DNA of 64,000 bases from Apiospora phragmitis (taxonomy: Eukaryota; Ascomycota; Sordariomycetes; Amphisphaeriales; Apiosporaceae). Positions 46,009-58,290 of the stretch are shown in pieces. The notes under the pieces are model-generated. The model searched no databases and was not told the DNA's origin. It saw only the letters and a program-made list of their open reading frames with translations. Where the stretch lies: NCBI GenBank assembly GCA_038363925.1, contig JAQQWL010000007.1:1860001-1924000 (forward strand). Direction: 5' to 3'. A program made the translations under genes and the position numbers. How positions within the stretch are numbered: position 1 is the first letter of the stretch; each line of letters begins with the position of its first letter.

Positions 46009-47268
46009 TCTCTTCCCTGGGGTTGCAATGTGACGTCTCCTCCTACTTCCTTGTGCTCCCTCACACTTGTCGCTCGCCTTTTGGTTTTCTCTGTGTGCCC
46101 CCCTCTCTTTCTCTTTCTGCGTGTCTATGGAGTACACGGGTTTCCCAATTTTGTGCTTTTGTGGTTACGCCGCAGGGGCCGTATGTTCGTGGCTGTCGGG
46201 ATAGGTTTAGAAGTTGGACATGTTACATAGTTCCGGTTGCGTGCTCTTTTGTTGCTCGTGCACTCCAAAGCAGGGCCTACGAGAATCCGGCACTCGAGGC
46301 GCACTGGGCGGGGCGGTCGGTCGGAAGGGACTGTTTTTCTTGGTCTTGGTCGCTTTGCTGTGTCGTCCTTCTTTGAGGGTTTGTCCTCAGACCGCAAAGA
46401 AGGCAGGTATTGGTGAACCAAGCGGTCCCGTTGACTGGGGCTCTGGATGGACCGACACTCCAAGTGTCTAACTCGTGACAGCTCGCGATGACGCTAATGG
46501 GCGCTGCTAGGTTTACATAGTGCAGAGACCCTGCAATCTACTCGGGTCTAGTGGCTGCATGTCACTAAAGTACTGGGCTTGCTTGGCTTGTTGAAGGCAA
46601 GGCCCCTAGTGGAGGTCCCTGTCCTTCCCTGTCTGCCTCCTTCCGCGTTCGGTTTTGTGCGATGTATGGGGTTTCCTTTTACGGACGCCAGGTCTTTGTT
46701 AGAGCCGTGATGATTCCCGACTAGGAGATGTATTCTACCTAGCAAACAAGTGTGTTTTGTATGCTGTCTAATACAGGTATCCAATGCAGTTATTATCAGG
46801 TCAACTTACCGCCGTTCGCGATCCGGCAATCCGGCAAGAGGGTAGCACATGCTGCACATCAATCCAGGGCTGGGTGTAGAGTTCATTAACAACAAACTGC
46901 CCGTAGCCTGGCTTGCATTGCATCCATCGGTTCTTATTAGTATTGCATACAAACTCCAATGGTTTGCCAGTTAGCTCGGCCACCTACCGGCAAGCTACGT
47001 GTAGGTAGTCCCCCCATCTTATATGAGGGCTTCGTGACCTCAGTCCCAGACAGCTGCACCTGCAACACAAAAAGAAATCACAGGAGTTGGTACAGGGCAG
47101 GATTCCCAGTATTTGGCATTGCACCCGGTCTTGATGCAGATGAACATTTCAAATCGGCAAGAATTATAATAGTGGTACAAAGGGTTGCAATATTTCCGAC
47201 TCAATAAGCAGTTCGCATCGAGAGTTGGTGGTATGGTATAATGTTGGTTCGTCGTGAGGTGGTTCTTT
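46009..47268. other. Intergenic stretch
   Basis: Promoter side of the membrane-protein gene on the left and 3' region of PEX2 on the right. No gene is visible. Confidence 0.5.
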
Positions 47269-48681
47269 CTAGTCGTTGAGATCACCCCCCAGCTCCTCTT
47301 CCTCTTCCTCGTAAATTTCAGAATCCGTATCTTCTGAGTGGCCGTTACTATCATTGTGGTTGCCTTCGATGACGCGACCTGACTTTTCCAGCTCGCGGTC
47401 TTCTGGCGCAGCCCCTTCGACTTCATCAGCAAAGCCCACGCGTTTGGGGGGAGAAGAAGGCTCCTTGGCTACTTCTTCCAATACATCCCCGCTCCATGGC
47501 TTGCATTCCTTGACCGACTCGCCACAGCGCAGACAAGTCCATCCTTCACCTTCTTCTCGCTCTAGCCGAGTCGCCAAGCAGACATAGCAGTATATGCAAC
47601 CACACGGTATCGTCTCATAAGGGTTTGTAATATCGGTCTGCGCCGACCCAACGACTCCACTGGATGTTGCCGCGGCAAGGACCTCATTCTCCGATGTAGC
47701 ACTATTCTGATCCTGATAGCAGATTGCACATGTCCGTTCAGGCAGGAAAGCGAATTCGCCCTGCTTGCTGCTGTTTGCGTCTTTAGATCGGATGTAGACT
47801 ATGTCTTTGGTCTTTTTCCAGGCACGAGAGAGCCATCGACGCCAGCGGTTAATGCCAACAAGTGGCAGGACAAAGAGTAGAAATTCTGTGAAAGCGTGCC
47901 ACACGAGCTGACGGTTGAGATACTCGAACGAGACCTCTCGACTGACCTGGCTTGTCGGCGGCACTAGTCGTATCCGCAGGAGCCTATCCAGAAGCGTCCG
48001 ATATCTTCCATGCAACAAGAACACAAGAAATGAGGCAAAAGCTGCCACGGAGTGCACAGTGGACAGTTTCGAGGTGATGCCGGACAACCGTTGCACCAGT
48101 GGAGTTGGTGCGTCATAACCATTGTCCTGGTCTAGCAACCAGTCCTCCCATTTGGTCCATCCGTATTTGCCGCCGACAGTGATAAGCCCATAGAGAACCT
48201 TTTGCCATTTGCTCGGTGGCGCTAGGCTAGACGAGCTACGTCGCACATCGGTGTATTTGAGGTTTTGTAGAGCGGCCCCGTACGTGGCATCGTGATCCCA
48301 CAGGGTAAGTTTGAATAGTACTGCGCGAAGGCCCAGCAGTATCTCTGCCGACCAATCGTCTTTTATGTTGCCTCCGAGGTATTTGAGCGCATCACCGACC
48401 TGCCCCCGGAGGAGCTCGAGAAGCTCTTCGTCGAGAAGCTCGGCGTCGACCTGACCGACGCGAAAGGAGGGCCTCGTCCCCTCGCGTGATGACAACACCT
48501 CCCAAGCCGATAGTGTCGAGGACCCGAGTCGGTTGAGAGGGAAAGGGAGCCTGGCGGCGCGCGACCAGGCTTGGGACCCTTCGCGACGTGTGGTGAGGCG
48601 GGCGTGGTTCTCTCGTTCACGGGCTTGTCGGCGCGCAGCCAGTCGCTGCTGCGCCTGCGCAAAGCTGCTGGAGGAGCTCAT
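47269..48681 (-). CDS. PEX2: Peroxisome biogenesis RING ubiquitin ligase Pex2
   Basis: Single-exon frame of 470 aa from ATG 48681 (MSSSSSFAQAQQRLAARRQ). Pex2 forms, with Pex10 and Pex12, the peroxisomal membrane ubiquitin ligase that recycles the import receptor Pex5. The N-terminal Pex2/Pex12 domain follows (LDEELLELLRGQVGDALKYL), with hydrophobic membrane segments around residues 205-230 and 260-285. A C-terminal RING starts at about residue 318: CAICYQDQ, then a loop of about 36 residues, CGCIYCYVCL and CLRCG. The final about 80 residues are acidic and disordered. Length and order match Pex2 of filamentous fungi. The frame is unbroken. Confidence 0.93.
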   Translation of the reverse strand: MSSSSSFAQAQQRLAARRQARERENHARLTTRREGSQAWSRAARLPFPLNRLGSSTLSAWEVLSSREGTRPSFRVGQVDAELLDEELLELLRGQVGDALKYLGGNIKDDWSAEILLGLRAVLFKLTLWDHDATYGAALQNLKYTDVRRSSSSLAPPSKWQKVLYGLITVGGKYGWTKWEDWLLDQDNGYDAPTPLVQRLSGITSKLSTVHSVAAFASFLVFLLHGRYRTLLDRLLRIRLVPPTSQVSREVSFEYLNRQLVWHAFTEFLLFVLPLVGINRWRRWLSRAWKKTKDIVYIRSKDANSSKQGEFAFLPERTCAICYQDQNSATSENEVLAAATSSGVVGSAQTDITNPYETIPCGCIYCYVCLATRLEREEGEGWTCLRCGESVKECKPWSGDVLEEVAKEPSSPPKRVGFADEVEGAAPEDRELEKSGRVIEGNHNDSNGHSEDTDSEIYEEEEEELGGDLND

Positions 48682-50489
48682 CGAAGCAGCATCGCCGGGC
48701 TGAATTTGTAGATGGTAATTCGTGCTATCCCGCGGGCATTATTCGAGGTGTGAGGAGGTCTGGGAACAAGAGGGATGTCCGGGCTGTGTTGTTGTGTGAT
48801 GAAGACAGTGCGTTCGTTGGTAGTGACGCAGGGTAGGCTGTTGGCACCAATCGCGAATCAATCAAAATGGCCGAGGTATGCTAGGTAGGACCTCGGTGGC
48901 ACACCGAACATGGAGAGTGCGAACTGGCTGATCCCCACTACGTAAGGCCCCCGGCCCCCTGCATTCACTGTGACCCGCCTCCCCATTGTGACTTGGCCTT
49001 AAATACAACTCCCGTCATCGCCCCTGTGGTATGTAGGTAGAAACCGATCATGATCATCTTGAGTTTCTGTACATTGGTTTTTATGAAGTTGATTTATTTG
49101 AAGACTTCCGGAAATCGTCGCATCATGCGAGCCAATAATACCCTGCGGAACTGGGGAACATCTCACCATAGCCTTTTGAGCTAGAGTAAAATGTGATAAC
49201 CAATTTCATTGCTACAAGTACTTCTTTAACTTACATGCCTAACTAAGCGGTTCATGGTCTTGCACTAGAAGTTGATAACATCAGGCACTTGCTCGAGGTT
49301 ATACTAAAAGCAGAGACATATTACATTATCATATACATGTATCGTACAGGGCTGGCCTCACCGCATCTCTAAACCCATCGTTACGTCACTACTTACCTTG
49401 GAGGGTTCCGGCCAATCGCAAGGGTCTCAAAAGGGGGTCTCATGGTCGGAGCAAGTGTAAGCACTCTTATTCAAGTGCCCTGGGCAAGGGGATCTCTTCC
49501 ATTCTTTTTTTCATTAAGCGGTACAGGTAATAAATTCGGTACAGAAGGCTATGCAAGTTCGCTTCAAAGTTAGGAACTTCGAGGATGCATATTCGTTATA
49601 TCGCTATACTCACTTATACAAGCTTCTGGCTGTAAGTAACCAGTATAGGTGATGCGTTGCCACAGTCCTCCGGTGAACATGGCACATCATATACAAACAT
49701 CCTTACTATCTACTATAACAAAGCCACGAACAAAGTTGAGGCAGGTATAGACCGGACAGAGCGGCAGGCACAAGTGCTGCGATAAAGCTGGCGATATAAG
49801 CATTAAGGGGTCATGCAGCGAAGAACTTTAGAATACTCTCAGTCTCTGGTTAAGCTACAGGTGAGTAAGTAGTTACTTGAGCTATGTGTGATATAGCGAA
49901 GTGAGCCATTCATTGCTCGCAACCCGGGTCTGCACTCCCTTTATTGTCGTCAAGTTAAATATGCAGCAACTTGATAACCTACCTCACTCTCTTCGGGTTT
50001 ACTTTTCCCGCTCCACGCCTCACCATCCGTCTTACTCTATCGGCTTTGCTGTCCGCCATCCCTGTACATGACCTCAGCATCATCTTTATTGGCCATATAG
50101 AGAATGGACTGCCCTATACTTCCCGCATAGCTGAAGACTTGTCGGTATTACCATCCCCCCGCCGCTTTGGCGGCCGCCATGCTACCAACCGCCAAGAGAA
50201 GGCCAGCTCGCATACAAAGTCCCGGAATACGCAGCATGCATAGCAAGGGTGCGTCTGACTTCTGCATGTCGGCGATTATTCTGCAGGACAGACCTAGGCA
50301 TAAGTATACCTGTATGGGCTTCCTTGAGGGCCACTCTGGATCATCTTACTTAAGCACCCCCCGGTTCCCCCATCGCATCACACTTGGCTGTCCAAAAACC
50401 ACCTACAGCTTATAGCTGTTTTGGAGAAACAATCATTCTCTGTGCATTGGAAACGCTTGTTGAGCCCTCGTGCCGGGCGCCGAGCCGTC
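48682..50489. other. Intergenic stretch of about 1.8 kb
   Basis: PEX2 promoter on the left and the regulator's promoter on the right. AT-rich around 49050-49350. No gene or RNA was recognised. Confidence 0.45.
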
Positions 50490-52656
50490 ATGACCCGGAG
50501 CACAAAGACTACGGCAAATCTCCAGAGTCAGGCTTCCGCGCCAGATAGCTCCGACCCAAGGCCGAGTTCCCGAGGTTCCAGGTCGGCCGTTCGTGTATCG
50601 CTCGCATGTGTGCAATGCCGTTCCAAGTGAGTAGCCAGGCCCGTGGTACTCAAATGAATTATGGGCGAGGTTAATTATTGATATTACAGGCACATGAAAT
50701 GTGATGCTACATTGCCTGCTTACAAGCGATGCACTAACGAGGGAAAAACTGTAAGCTACTCAGTCATCCAGGGACACTATCACTATCGCAGCACGGTGGT
50801 AATGCCGGTTCTTCTTCCGAATGATCCAGCAGCTCTTACTTGAGGAAACGGTCTCTACATGGCCTAGATGCCAGGTGCTGACTCTGGAGTTATTAGTGCT
50901 TTTACGCAAAATCCAGACGAGGTATCCGCGATCAGAAGAAAAGGAGTCTGATGTCGGACAGACCAGTTGTGCTACCCATGATTGAAACGATTGGACCTGA
51001 GGCCCGGGTTCCCAGAGTCAACCCAACATGTAATGTGGAAGATGGCAATCTGATGAGCTGGGCGCCATCAGTGTGCATTACTCCGGGATCAGGGGCATAC
51101 GGGAAACACAGACCTCTTGATTTCTATTACAGTTGTTTCCATGTCGCACACCCATTCATATTACCACAAAGGTTCCTTCTGAAGCAAGGCATAGCGGATC
51201 CTAGCTCTATGCATTTCTTGCTAATGGCAATCAACTACATCGGCTCTTTATATTCAGGGTACCGATCGGACGAGCTGAGAGATGCCGCCTATGCTGCAGC
51301 TTGCGCTCTCCTCCCCATCACGCCACAATCAGTCCAAGGACTGCTCATCATGAGTCTTGCTGCTTTTGGAAATGCAACCTTCACATATCACAGCGGGTGG
51401 CTGCATCGCGCGAACACAATGGCTCAGGAACTGGGGATGCACAAGAAAGGATTCGCTGCGGCAGCCCCTGATTCAGTCGTTGCTGAAAGTTATCGGCGGA
51501 CATACTGGGGCCTGTATTGGCTGGATGTTTGCCGCAACATCTTCGAAACTAAAAGCCTGTGCGACCTCCCAGGTGATGTGGATTTGCCCTGTGAAGAGTG
51601 GGAGTATGAGTCAGGGGTAGGGGTCCTTTCTTACACTCTCCAGAAGGGGACGAGGTCGTAGCAGCAACGGCCTAATATCCCCTGAGCCAAACAGATAAAG
51701 GATTCGCATAAAGGCTAATACACTCGGTCTAGAACATACCTAACTCGACATCATTAGCTCAGTATGATGTGCATAGTGCCCTCGGCACAGCGGAGTTCTC
51801 TTCATTGGCATATCTGGTTGACCTGTGCCGTATTATAGCGACTTACGTACTCACTTACCACGATGCTCCCGAGGACAAGAAGGGGGATCTTTTCGAGCGG
51901 GCAGACTCTCTCAGATATGACTGGATCCTTAAGGTACCAGCGTGGAAGCTAGACCTGGTAAACTCGGAAGGTTCGGTCGACATTGTTTTGCAGCAGGCGA
52001 TTGGGTTAGCTCACAAGTAAGTTGTTTGTTATTCGCTATCCCATCCATGCTACATCGCAAAGCCTTAACACTCTGGTATAGTTCCCGCTTGAAGATCCGA
52101 GACAATGTCGCAAGAAACAAGCTCAGCCTCAAGGAGAGCTGCTCTCTCGGCCCAATCGCCGGCCCGTCCGTGGGCGCCCAGAAGGTCAAGTGCTTCGGCT
52201 GGCACGCGATCACCACGGAGATGCAGGCCGCCAACGACATGCTCGCGCTCTTCCGCAAGCCTCTCGACCTCAAACATCTCTCGCCCTTGTTGGTGTCCGG
52301 GATGCAGTGCGTAGCCCTGGTGTACCTAGACGCGTGCGTGTTCCAGGGCCTTGACACGCCGGTCTATCGGGAAAAGCTCACCATGCTTACGCAGATACTG
52401 GCCGTGCATGGACAGATCTGGGAGGTCTCACGGAGCTTCACTGAAGAGCTCCGAGACGTCGTGGCGGAATACTTGTCGGCGCCCATGGATCCGACCGAGC
52501 CCTCCCAGGACGAGATATGGCCACCACCAGCCTCTGCTGTCACTGCTGGCGATGCCATAGGAGAGTGTCGAGTTTGCTTTTCCCGACTTCAATCGATTGG
52601 ACACCTTTGATGTCTGGGTGCATGCCAATGATCAGACGGTCAATGTATATGAGTAG
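50490..52656 (+). CDS. Zn2Cys6 fungal transcription factor with an altered zinc cluster
   Basis: Five exons: 50490-50626, 50690-50750, 50897-51616, 51763-52016 and 52082 to the end. Introns of 63, 146, 146 and 65 nt all have GT..AG ends and matching phases. The zinc cluster, near residues 40-75, reads CVQCRSKHMKC DATLPA-Y-KRC TNEGKT-C, then FYAKSRRG. It fits Cx2Cx6Cx6Cx2Cx6C except that the fourth Cys is Tyr (TAC, 50721-50723). The middle domain resembles the fungal transcription-factor domain (FYYSCFHVAHPFIL, RRTYWGLYWLDVCRNIFE). In the open frame it stops at 52610 (566 aa). A one-base shift near 52557-52570 gives a more natural end, VEFAFPDFNRLDTFDVW, stopping at 52656 (581 aa). Target genes are unknown. 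Loss of a zinc ligand suggests impaired DNA binding or a pseudogene. Confidence 0.75.
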
Positions 52657-53227
52657 GTGTGAAAAACGCCCGGTGATCCGGTTTTTTGTTGCATGCTTGA
52701 GTACTTGACTGTCATGGTTCACAGGAGGGGGTGAGGTCAATCTTCTAATGGCGGATGCGCGACACCTTGGAGCAAACGCTCTTGATACCTCTTGGGTTTT
52801 GTTCATGATATACCTACCTATGCATTAATATACGATGATGCCTAAATTTTTAGGTATATGTTTGACACATATTCCTTGGGAATACTCTGATGGTGCCTGG
52901 ATCGATCCATTATTGACTGCCTAAGTAAGTAAATATTCGGTATTTACTTAAGTTCTATAGGGATGGAAGGTGCACTGTACGCAGTATTGGGAACTTCGCA
53001 GTAGGCGGTGGGCCCCACCTAAGCTGTCATCCCGTGCTGGACCCCGACGCTTTTTATGATCACCACCATCCTCTGCCCCGCCATTTGATGTGCCCAAAGA
53101 ATGAACTCGTGGTGGTAAACAAAATAATATCGTCTCTTTGGCGCACCCAGCATTGGCACAAGTGCATAGTATAGGACTTGCCCCCTTTCCGGCTCAGGTG
53201 CGCCGAGTCTTGATTTCTGTTGGCATC
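52657..53227. promoter_or_regulatory. Intergenic region containing the KAP120 promoter
   Basis: 571 bp between the regulator and KAP120. It has no coding potential. The only possible motifs are AT-rich sequences near 52810-52950. Confidence 0.4.
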
Positions 53228-56200
53228 ATGAGTTTCTCTATTGAAGTCGCTGGCCAGGCCAGCCCGCTCAGTCTGCAGGAGCTGTGGCGCACCCTCCAGT
53301 CGGCAACATCTCAAGACTACAGCCAACGCCAGTCTGCCGGCCAGCAGCTCACTACCTGGGAAGTGCACGAGGAATACTACCCTGCGCTGCAGGTAAGCTA
53401 TCTTGTTTGGATCTAGACTGTTATGTGCCTAACTAACCTGGTGTTTCACCTTCTCCAGATGGTCTTCCTCGAAAGAACTCTTCCTCACGAGATACGACTA
53501 CTAGCCATCATCCAGCTCAAGAATGGCATCGACAAATACTGGAGGCACCACACACTCAAGAATGCTATACAGCCTGCCAAGAAGGACCTGATTAGGTCTA
53601 AGCTATTTTCTGGTACTGTCGGTGAGCCTGACAAGCAACTTGCCTTACACAACGCTCTCGTCACCGCCAAGATTATCCGCATCGACTACCCCCAAGCCTG
53701 GCCCGAGGCCCTGCCAAATCTGATATCACTCCTTCGAGAAACAAAAGATGGAAACCAAGCCGAACTCGCGGGTGCTCTTCTGGTTCTGCTGCGCACGGTC
53801 AAAGAGCTGGGAACCGCACGCTTGCGCAAGTCGCAGACGGCACTGCAGTCGGTCACCCCGGAGCTTGTCTTCGTTCTGGGAGAGATATACTCCAACACTT
53901 CCACGTTATGGATGTCAGCTGTCGACTCAGGAAGAATACAGGAAGAAGAAGCCGGTATGGCTATACACAACAGTCTGGTCGCCTTCAAGGCTCTGCGGAG
54001 ATTGTTGGTAGTTGGCTATGAATACCCCCATAAGGACAACACTGTCAAAGCAGCATGGGATTTGCCACGGGAACAGTTCGTCAAGCTTGTGGGCTATTCT
54101 AGCCAGGAGGATAAGCTGCCGCAGCCAATATTGGACATGATTGGGAAACATCTCATGCAATTCGCCAAGCTTCATGTTGAAATGGCCACTGAGCATCCTG
54201 CTAGTTTCGCATCGTTACCCAACTCGTTCGATCTTGTGCAGACATACTGGACTCTTGTGGTTGAGTTCGCCCAAGTGTTTAACACGTCCGAGGGACTACG
54301 TCAAGGATCCTCATCCGTGGGTGCCGGTCACAAATCCAAGGTGGAGGGTCCGTTGCTCGAAAGACTTGCTCTGAAGGGTCTGCTCTTGGTTCGCTCGTGT
54401 GTGAAAATGGTTAACTCACCCCAGCAAACCTTCAAATACCGTTCTCAGGAAACAAGAGAAGAACAGGCGGCACTTATTCTATCGGTGAAACAAGGTCTAC
54501 TGACAGATGATTTGGTGGTAAAAATAGCTCACCTGATCATCTCCCGACTCCTGATCTTCCGAAAAGCCGATATCGAGGCTTGGGAAGAGGAGCCTGAGGA
54601 GTGGGAGCAACAAGAGGAAGCCCAAGGTGCAGCATGGGAGTGGGAGGTTCGCCCTTGCGCAGAACAACTCTTGCAGCAGCTGATCACCCACTACAAGCAG
54701 CTGCTAATGGAGCCTCTGCTTGCCTATTTCGCAACCCTTCAGGACCCTCAACTCGAAAACATGGTCAGGGAAGCGGTCTACAATACAATAGGATTGGCAG
54801 CCGCACACGTAGAAAAGCACTTTAGCTTTGATGAGCTGCTCCGATCAACAATACCAGTTGATGCCCAACAAACAGGGCCTAACTGTAAGATACTAAGGCG
54901 ACGTATCGGTATCCTCATTAGCCAATGGGTACCAGTTCACATCGCCCCTGCGAGTCGTCCTCTGATATACCAGATCTATCGCCACCTTCTACGCCATGAT
55001 CCTGACGACCCTAACAATGATCTTGTCGTCCGCATCACAGCAGCCAGGCAATTCAAATGGGTAGCTGATGATTTCAGCTTCAGTGGCGAAGAGTTCCATC
55101 CTTACGCGGGAGACATACTCAAGCAGCTGCTCCAATTGCTCGGAGAAGTGGAAGTTGACGAGACAAAATTGGCCATATTGAATACGACAAAAGTCATCAT
55201 AGAGAGAATGGAAACTCATGTCACAAGTTTTGCTGACTTGATCATGTCAGCACTTCCCAGCATATGGGCCTCTGCTGGAGATCTCGGCTTCATGATGAAG
55301 CAGGCCGTGTTGACCATTTTACAGTCCCTGGTCATGTCTATGAAGACCGAATCTCAACGTTATCATCATATTATCCTACCACTGATCGCGGAAGCTGTTC
55401 AAGAGGGTAGTGATGTTTACGTCTATCTCATAGACGAGGCACTTGAGCTGTGGACCAATGTTCTACTTCAAACTTCGCCCCCTTTACCACAAGAGCTCCT
55501 TGGTCTTCTTCCCCATGCCATTAGGCATCTGGAAGCCCACACAGAACACCACATGAGTAACCTTGCCATTACGGGTTCTTATATTACATTGGCACCCGAG
55601 GCGGTGCTTGGCGACCAACATAGACAGGCACTGCTTAAAGGCCTAGCCGCGACCTATACTGCCACCAACCGCGAGCAAAGCGCGTTAGCCAGGAAATACA
55701 ACGAGACATTGATTCGTTGCGCTAACGAGCTCGGTGGAACCGACGGCCTAAAGCTCATTTGTCAGGATTTAGCCGAAACCGGATTCCTCAAGTTCATGCT
55801 TGAGGGAATCCATGATGCATACGAGGCTCGTCAGACGTTGGGGCCGAAAGGGAGGCAACCTCGTGTAAGCAACTTGACGTTGACGGACTACTTTTCCATT
55901 CTCTCACGCATAGCTCTGGCCGACCCTGCTATCTTCGCTGAGTTGGTGGCTTCTCTTGGTTCGCTAGAGCAGGTCTGGCCCTGGCTAAGTGCCGAGTGGT
56001 TCTACAGCTTTGACTGCATGGCAGATACTTTGCGGCAGAAGCTGAACTTGCTTGCTTTGACTCGCTTGGTCGAACTGGGACAGCCCATGCAGGAACTTTT
56101 GCTGGGACAGCTGCAAGACTTCTTCACGATGTGGACTGGTGTTTTCGCTCAGGTTATGGACGAAGAAAACCCAAAACTAGACGCCACCATCATGACGGCG

Positions 56201-56425
56201 CCAGTCGAGGCGACAGAATGGGACACGCCCAAAGATGTTCGAGAGAGGGCGCTCTTGGCGAGCGACCCAGTGAGGAATGTCAACTGTCTCGACTTTGTCA
56301 GAAGCAGTCTGGACAGCTTAGTGCAGCGAGCTGGCGGCGGGGCCAGTTTTCAGGAGAATTATTTAGTCAACGTTGATGCCGATGTCCTGAACAGCTTCAC
56401 TCGTGCGACAGGGTTCGGTTCTTAG
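53228..56425 (+). CDS. KAP120: Karyopherin beta, Kap120 / importin-11 family
   Basis: Two exons, 53228-53392 and 53459-56425, separated by a 66-nt intron with a CTAAC branch site and CTCCAG acceptor. The product is 1043 aa, the usual length for Kap120 (about 1030) and importin-11. These receptors carry cargo through the nuclear pore under RanGTP control; yeast Kap120 imports ribosome-biogenesis factors. The N-terminal importin-beta domain spans the splice site (QSATSQDYSQRQSAGQQLTTW, then MVFLERTLPHEIRLLAIIQL and KNGIDKYWR). Repeated helical HEAT-type sequence fills the rest, e.g. DDPNNDLVVRITAARQFKWV. An acidic insert (EEEPEEWEQQEEAQGAAWEW, about residue 400) matches the acidic loop common in this family. 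The frame is unbroken. Confidence 0.92.
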
Positions 56426-56630
56426 CTTCGGCCACGAAAAATCGCTGATGCCGAATTCAAAATCATAATTGCTAGGTCGAGGAACCCCTCAACTTCTTGG
56501 CCACTGTCCACGACCCATCGCTGTCCCCAGTGATCCGACTACAGCCGGTGTCTAATATGGCCTATTTGCTCGTGCACTCAACAGCCCGTTATCACCAAGC
56601 AGGCCAGATAGATCTGGATTATTGCTAGAC

Positions 56631-57330
56631 TCACATAGGAATTAATAAAGCAGGTCGAAATAAAGTTTTCTTCGTGACATACCTAATATGCTCGAGTGCG
56701 GCATCATTGTGGAGGTGGTCCTGCAGAAGTGGCAGTTGCTCGGGATGTTCTATCTTGGCGGCAGGATTGATGCAGATTTCATAGAAGCTCTCCCTGGATG
56801 AGAGGGCCAGCGTTACGCCAGTCGCAAAATTCATCCCGAGCCATGGTGAGACCGCGGAGTGGTAAAGACCAACAAACTTGTGGTGCGACATTGCGCCATA
56901 TTCCTAGTCGTGCCAAAGGTTTTCTCCAGAGGGCGTCGGAAACCATATATGAATTCTGTGTCTGGAGATGGCCATACGGTAAAATCCAAGACGTGCAAGA
57001 ACTTCTGAAATGCCATGAAAGAGTCGCCAGGGGCCACATTCGCAGGGACCAACATAGTGTAGAACATCTTATTCATTTCGCCTCTCAACGCCTTAGTCAT
57101 TTCCGCTCCCAATTTCGTGACAGAGCGATTGACTACTTCGTCTCCCTTTTCATGGCATCGCGATTGACTACCAAAGCCAGGCGGCAAGGAGGTAAGTATG
57201 TATCGGGCGGTTCGCATCTTAGGAAACGAAGTTGCGTCAATCGCCGATGTGGCCAATCCGGGATATCGGGATCATCTCCTATTCGAAAGACAGTGTTCTT
57301 GATAGGATCGATAAACCTCTCCTATTCTGA
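56631..57330 (-). pseudogene. Broken unknown gene in three reading frames
   Basis: On the minus strand three coding-looking pieces follow each other in different frames. First is RFIDPIKNTVFRIGDDPDIP..NRDAMK (about 57150-57330). Second is KGDEVVNRSVTKLGAEMTKA..FRRPLEKTF (about 56900-57150). Third is MSHHKFVGLYHSAVSPWLGM..PALLIPM (56631-56891). One missing base near 57147-57150 (a run of four T) would join the first two, giving AMKKGDEVV. A second missing base near 56885-56899 would join the third. I do not recognise the family. The 5' end is unclear: a TAG/GAGAGG acceptor-like site lies just upstream of the first piece but no upstream exon was found. It is either a decayed gene or one with two sequence errors. 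Confidence 0.45.
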
Positions 57331-58290
57331 TTCACAGTTGGGGACTGAACAGTATGGAAGCCCCTTGCCTCCAAATCGAGGAAGGAGAGCCGGATTCGGG
57401 GTGGAAATACATCCGTTACCCGCTCGACCACACCGTAGTGATTTAATTCCTTACAGTAAGGGCTTCATCAAGTGAGTTGGGTGCTTTACTATGGGCTCGG
57501 TCTCCTCCCGATGCGGAGTCTGGATTTACCATTCCGGAATCTACGAAGGAAGGGAGATGCTCCTTGCCGCCCATGGCCGAGCCTCAAGCAAGAACCAGCG
57601 AAGAGCCGCCCGATCCAGAATATAGCAAGCGGCTGCGATATACACTTCTCTAGCTGACTTGGCATAGTCTGGCACCTATTGAGCTCTGGCGTCAGTATTG
57701 CTATTGCAGGCAATATACAGCACGTCTCAGGGAGTGACAGCAAAGGCTTAGCGGCTTCTGTGCCTAGTCCTTGCGCTCCTTTTGAGATGGTGCATTTCAG
57801 GCACTGGAGAAGGTGATGGGGATAACTTTTGCTAACCCTGGTGCCAAGTTCGGGTCCCTGACACGACAATGGTGCAACGGACTGCAGACCTCTACCGCAT
57901 CCTTGGCTTCGTCTTGACGGGCTCGGTTGTTCAGGATTTCAGGATTAGAGTTTAGAGTCAGGGTTGATGTTGGCGGATGGGACGCAATTAGCAGCTCGGG
58001 GCTCCAAGTATAGATGTAGGGGCATATTATGCCTGTCTGTAAACCATCAATGCATTGCCTATTACCTACATACATACAGCAGATCGATAGTAGGCAGAAT
58101 GTAGTCCATTTCTGCCCAGATTGGATGTTGGGGCAAGTACTTACCTTGTGCTGCCACTGTGGTCGCTGGAAGACCCAGGTGTACCTAGGTAGTAGAAACC
58201 TTATGTAGCCAAAGGTGGCACAGGTCTGCCCTTGGGGATGGACCTTTGCAAAGGACGGGACTGCATATAGTTAAAATAACCAATAAAGTC
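57331..58290. other. Intergenic stretch
   Basis: Between the broken gene and the HET fragment. No coding signal is seen. Confidence 0.4.
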
